Shown piece by piece: positions 62,466-64,000 of a stretch of DNA of 64,000 nucleotides (its first letter is position 1; each line of letters begins with the position of its first letter). Origin of the DNA: Lysinibacillus fusiformis (GTDB lineage: Bacteria > Bacillota > Bacilli > Bacillales_A > Planococcaceae); contig NZ_CP041696.1 in the NCBI RefSeq assembly GCF_007362955.1, positions 3,968,001-4,032,000 on the forward strand, written 5' to 3'. The notes under the pieces were generated by a model. It was given only the letters and a program-made list of their open reading frames with translations, had not been told where the DNA came from and did no database searches. The position numbers and the translations under genes are program-made.

Positions 62466-62598
62466 TATTTATGTCTCCTTTCGTGGTTTTAGTTTTCAAC
62501 AATTCTGCCCTGATAGAGCATATGAAAAAATAGTCTAATAAACGGCTCTGTTCTTATGCTAATGCTCCCTTTAGTTGAAGTAAGAATTTTGCAAAATA

Positions 62599-63369
62599 TT
62601 ATCGTGTTTTTTTACAAACATAAATCATTTCATAACTATCGTTAGTTAACGGAGCTTGTTTCCAATCCTTATAGCGATGTACAATTTCAAAACCATTGGC
62701 AGACAAAATTCTCTCCATTTCTTTTGGAAATACATATCTCAAACTAATGTTAGTCTTGTGTTCGTCTATTATTTCACCATCCATATTTTTGTATTTTCTA
62801 ATCGTTGTATAATGTTGAATTTGATTTAAAGAGTCGTAATTACTAATTGTATATACGTCAACTGTATTAAGAGTTTCACTATCATTATAAGTTCTCCAGT
62901 ATTCTTCTGTTGGTGGTTGTAGTAATTCCTCAACACTCGGAAACCTTGTTCCAAAAATAAAAATTCCGTCAATTTCTAAATGTTTGTTAACAGATGAGAG
63001 TAATGCATCTTGAGATTCGTTTGTAAGAAAATGTTGAAACGAATTTCCAACTGAATATATTAAATTACTCTTTATGTTTAAATTCATTTTAGTACAATCT
63101 TGTTCTACCCAATCTATCTGTAAATCCAGATTGGATGACTTTTTTTTGGCTTCGTCTAACATCCCTCTATGAATATCTACTCCAATTAGCTTGTGTCCTT
63201 TTTTTGCTAATGGAATTGTTGTTCTACCAGTACCGCAAGCCACATCAATGATTGTGCCTTCCTTTTTTGATGCCCATTTTAATAGAAATGGCATCTCTGG
63301 CAAATATGGTTCATTTTCTTTATCATATAAAGTAGGGTTGTCATATTCTTCAGTGTTATCTAAAATCAT
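62599..63369 (-). CDS. Class I SAM-dependent methyltransferase
   Basis: 256 residues. Motif I VACGTGRTTIPLAKKGH, post-I GVDIHRGMLDEAKKKS, motif II DWVEQDCTKMN, then IYSVGNSFQHFL. Resembles small-molecule or Methyltransf_25-type enzymes. GAGGAGAC lies ahead of the ATG. No partner gene gives the substrate. Confidence 0.9.
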   Translation of the reverse strand: MILDNTEEYDNPTLYDKENEPYLPEMPFLLKWASKKEGTIIDVACGTGRTTIPLAKKGHKLIGVDIHRGMLDEAKKKSSNLDLQIDWVEQDCTKMNLNIKSNLIYSVGNSFQHFLTNESQDALLSSVNKHLEIDGIFIFGTRFPSVEELLQPPTEEYWRTYNDSETLNTVDVYTISNYDSLNQIQHYTTIRKYKNMDGEIIDEHKTNISLRYVFPKEMERILSANGFEIVHRYKDWKQAPLTNDSYEMIYVCKKTR

Positions 63370-63458
63370 TTTTCGTCTCCTCTAAATTGGTATTTTCAAA
63401 CTACTCATAATATTAACACAAATACCAGATAATACCTAAAACTAACCTGCACCGTTCA

Positions 63459-63498
63459 ATAAGAAAAAAGAGCTACTTAAAGTGCTCTTTTTCCTTAT
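63459..63498. terminator. Terminator hairpin
   Basis: AATAAGaaAAAGAGC pairs with GCTCTTTTTCCTTATT around TACTTAAAGT; U-rich on both strands. A right core (GAGCTAACGAAGCAGTTCAG) follows and opens the last gene. Confidence 0.65.
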
Positions 63499-63656
63499 TG
63501 AGCTAACGAAGCAGTTCAGTAGAACAAGAAAGGCTATTGAATGACGTTCCATTTTGTATCGGAATCTGTTTGATTTGCATCTTTGTTCTTTAAGTATTTA
63601 TTTATAATATAAGGGGAAAATACCTACAAAATTCACATTAGAGGTGGCGATAATTC

Positions 63657-64000
63657 TTGAGAAAGTTAGTCATACTAGTCATGGTGATTTTTGGATTATT
63701 TTTCCCGATGCAATTGCTATTAGTAAAGGCGAGTATTCAACCAACATTAGAAAAAGAGGATGTTTCATTTATTCAAGTAAACCGTTTAAACGGGGAAACT
63801 CGTATATTTAAGGAAAATGATGGATATGAGGAAGTGATTATCAGTAAGGTTGTTAACTGGATAAACACTTCAAGTCCTTCCGAAGGAGCAATTGAGTTAG
63901 AGTTAAATAAAACTTCCATAGTCTCGATAATGAAAATAAAAATGAAAAACGGAGACGTTGCAGTTATTGAACCAGCATACAATTGTGTATCCAAAAACCA
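63657..64000 (+). CDS. Secreted or membrane-anchored protein (3' partial)
   Basis: TTG start 7 bp after GAGGTGGCG. Signal-peptide-like N-terminus (KLVILVMVIFGLFFPMQLLL), then KASIQPTLEKEDVSFIQVNR and VVNWINTSSPSEGAIELELN. The frame is open to the end of the window. Family not recognised. Confidence 0.7.
   Translation, partial: MRKLVILVMVIFGLFFPMQLLLVKASIQPTLEKEDVSFIQVNRLNGETRIFKENDGYEEVIISKVVNWINTSSPSEGAIELELNKTSIVSIMKIKMKNGDVAVIEPAYNCVSKN

Overview
The window comes from the chromosome of a low-GC, spore-forming Bacillales bacterium, probably Lysinibacillus-like or a related Bacillaceae. The base composition is AT-rich, Shine-Dalgarno sequences are strong, and TTG/GTG starts are frequent. 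It carries a Ger(x)C germination lipoprotein, an exosporium-type (BclB-like) domain, an intracellular subtilisin, a T-box leader and group IIC introns. I see no rRNA or tRNA genes. The genus is an inference.

Layout. 0-6.5 kb: an AraC/binding-protein regulator (cut by the window edge), a LytTR-DUF3021 pair, an alpha/beta hydrolase, and a divergent HTH-deformylase pair. 6.5-31 kb: a long run of small, mostly plus-strand genes (short lipoproteins, membrane peptides, hydrolases, MsrA, an SDR, an ECF sigma/anti-sigma pair, an Lsa-type ABC-F gene with an attenuator leader). Most are separated by copies of one interspersed repeat system. An intracellular subtilisin-endonuclease operon (17.9-19.7 kb, minus strand) interrupts the run. 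32.4-37 kb: an ECF-sigma-controlled ABC-2 transporter operon on the minus strand. 37.3-44.4 kb: group IIC intron copy 1, a Cys-rich repeat protein, and IS110 and IS3 wrecks. 44.4-53.3 kb: GerC, Crp/Fnr plus nucleoside hydrolase, an M4 protease pseudogene and a CPBP protease. 53.3-64 kb: a second, near-identical copy of the intron segment, mer-operon remains, a T-box-controlled MFS exporter, PhzF, a lipoprotein, GNAT, a methyltransferase, and a secreted protein cut by the window end.

The most unusual content is intergenic. The repeat system is modular. A left module (core CTAACGGGGTGC followed by an intrinsic-terminator-like hairpin) closes most transcription units. A right module (AACTAACGGAGCAGGTTAGTT, a 7-bp inverted repeat) opens the next. 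Between them lie decayed C-terminal coding fragments that recur at several places. A 69-70 nt element with two predicted hairpins, one keeping its pairing through base changes, is inserted at exactly the same base of the core in at least eight places. Group IIC introns sit immediately after the left-module hairpin, and IS elements also land in these repeats. Gene stubs (N-terminal stubs before, C-terminal stubs after) begin or end at repeats. The region therefore resembles a cassette-like array held together by recombining palindromic repeats, but no integrase is visible here. Pseudogenes are abundant; at least five carry a Trp codon changed to a stop.
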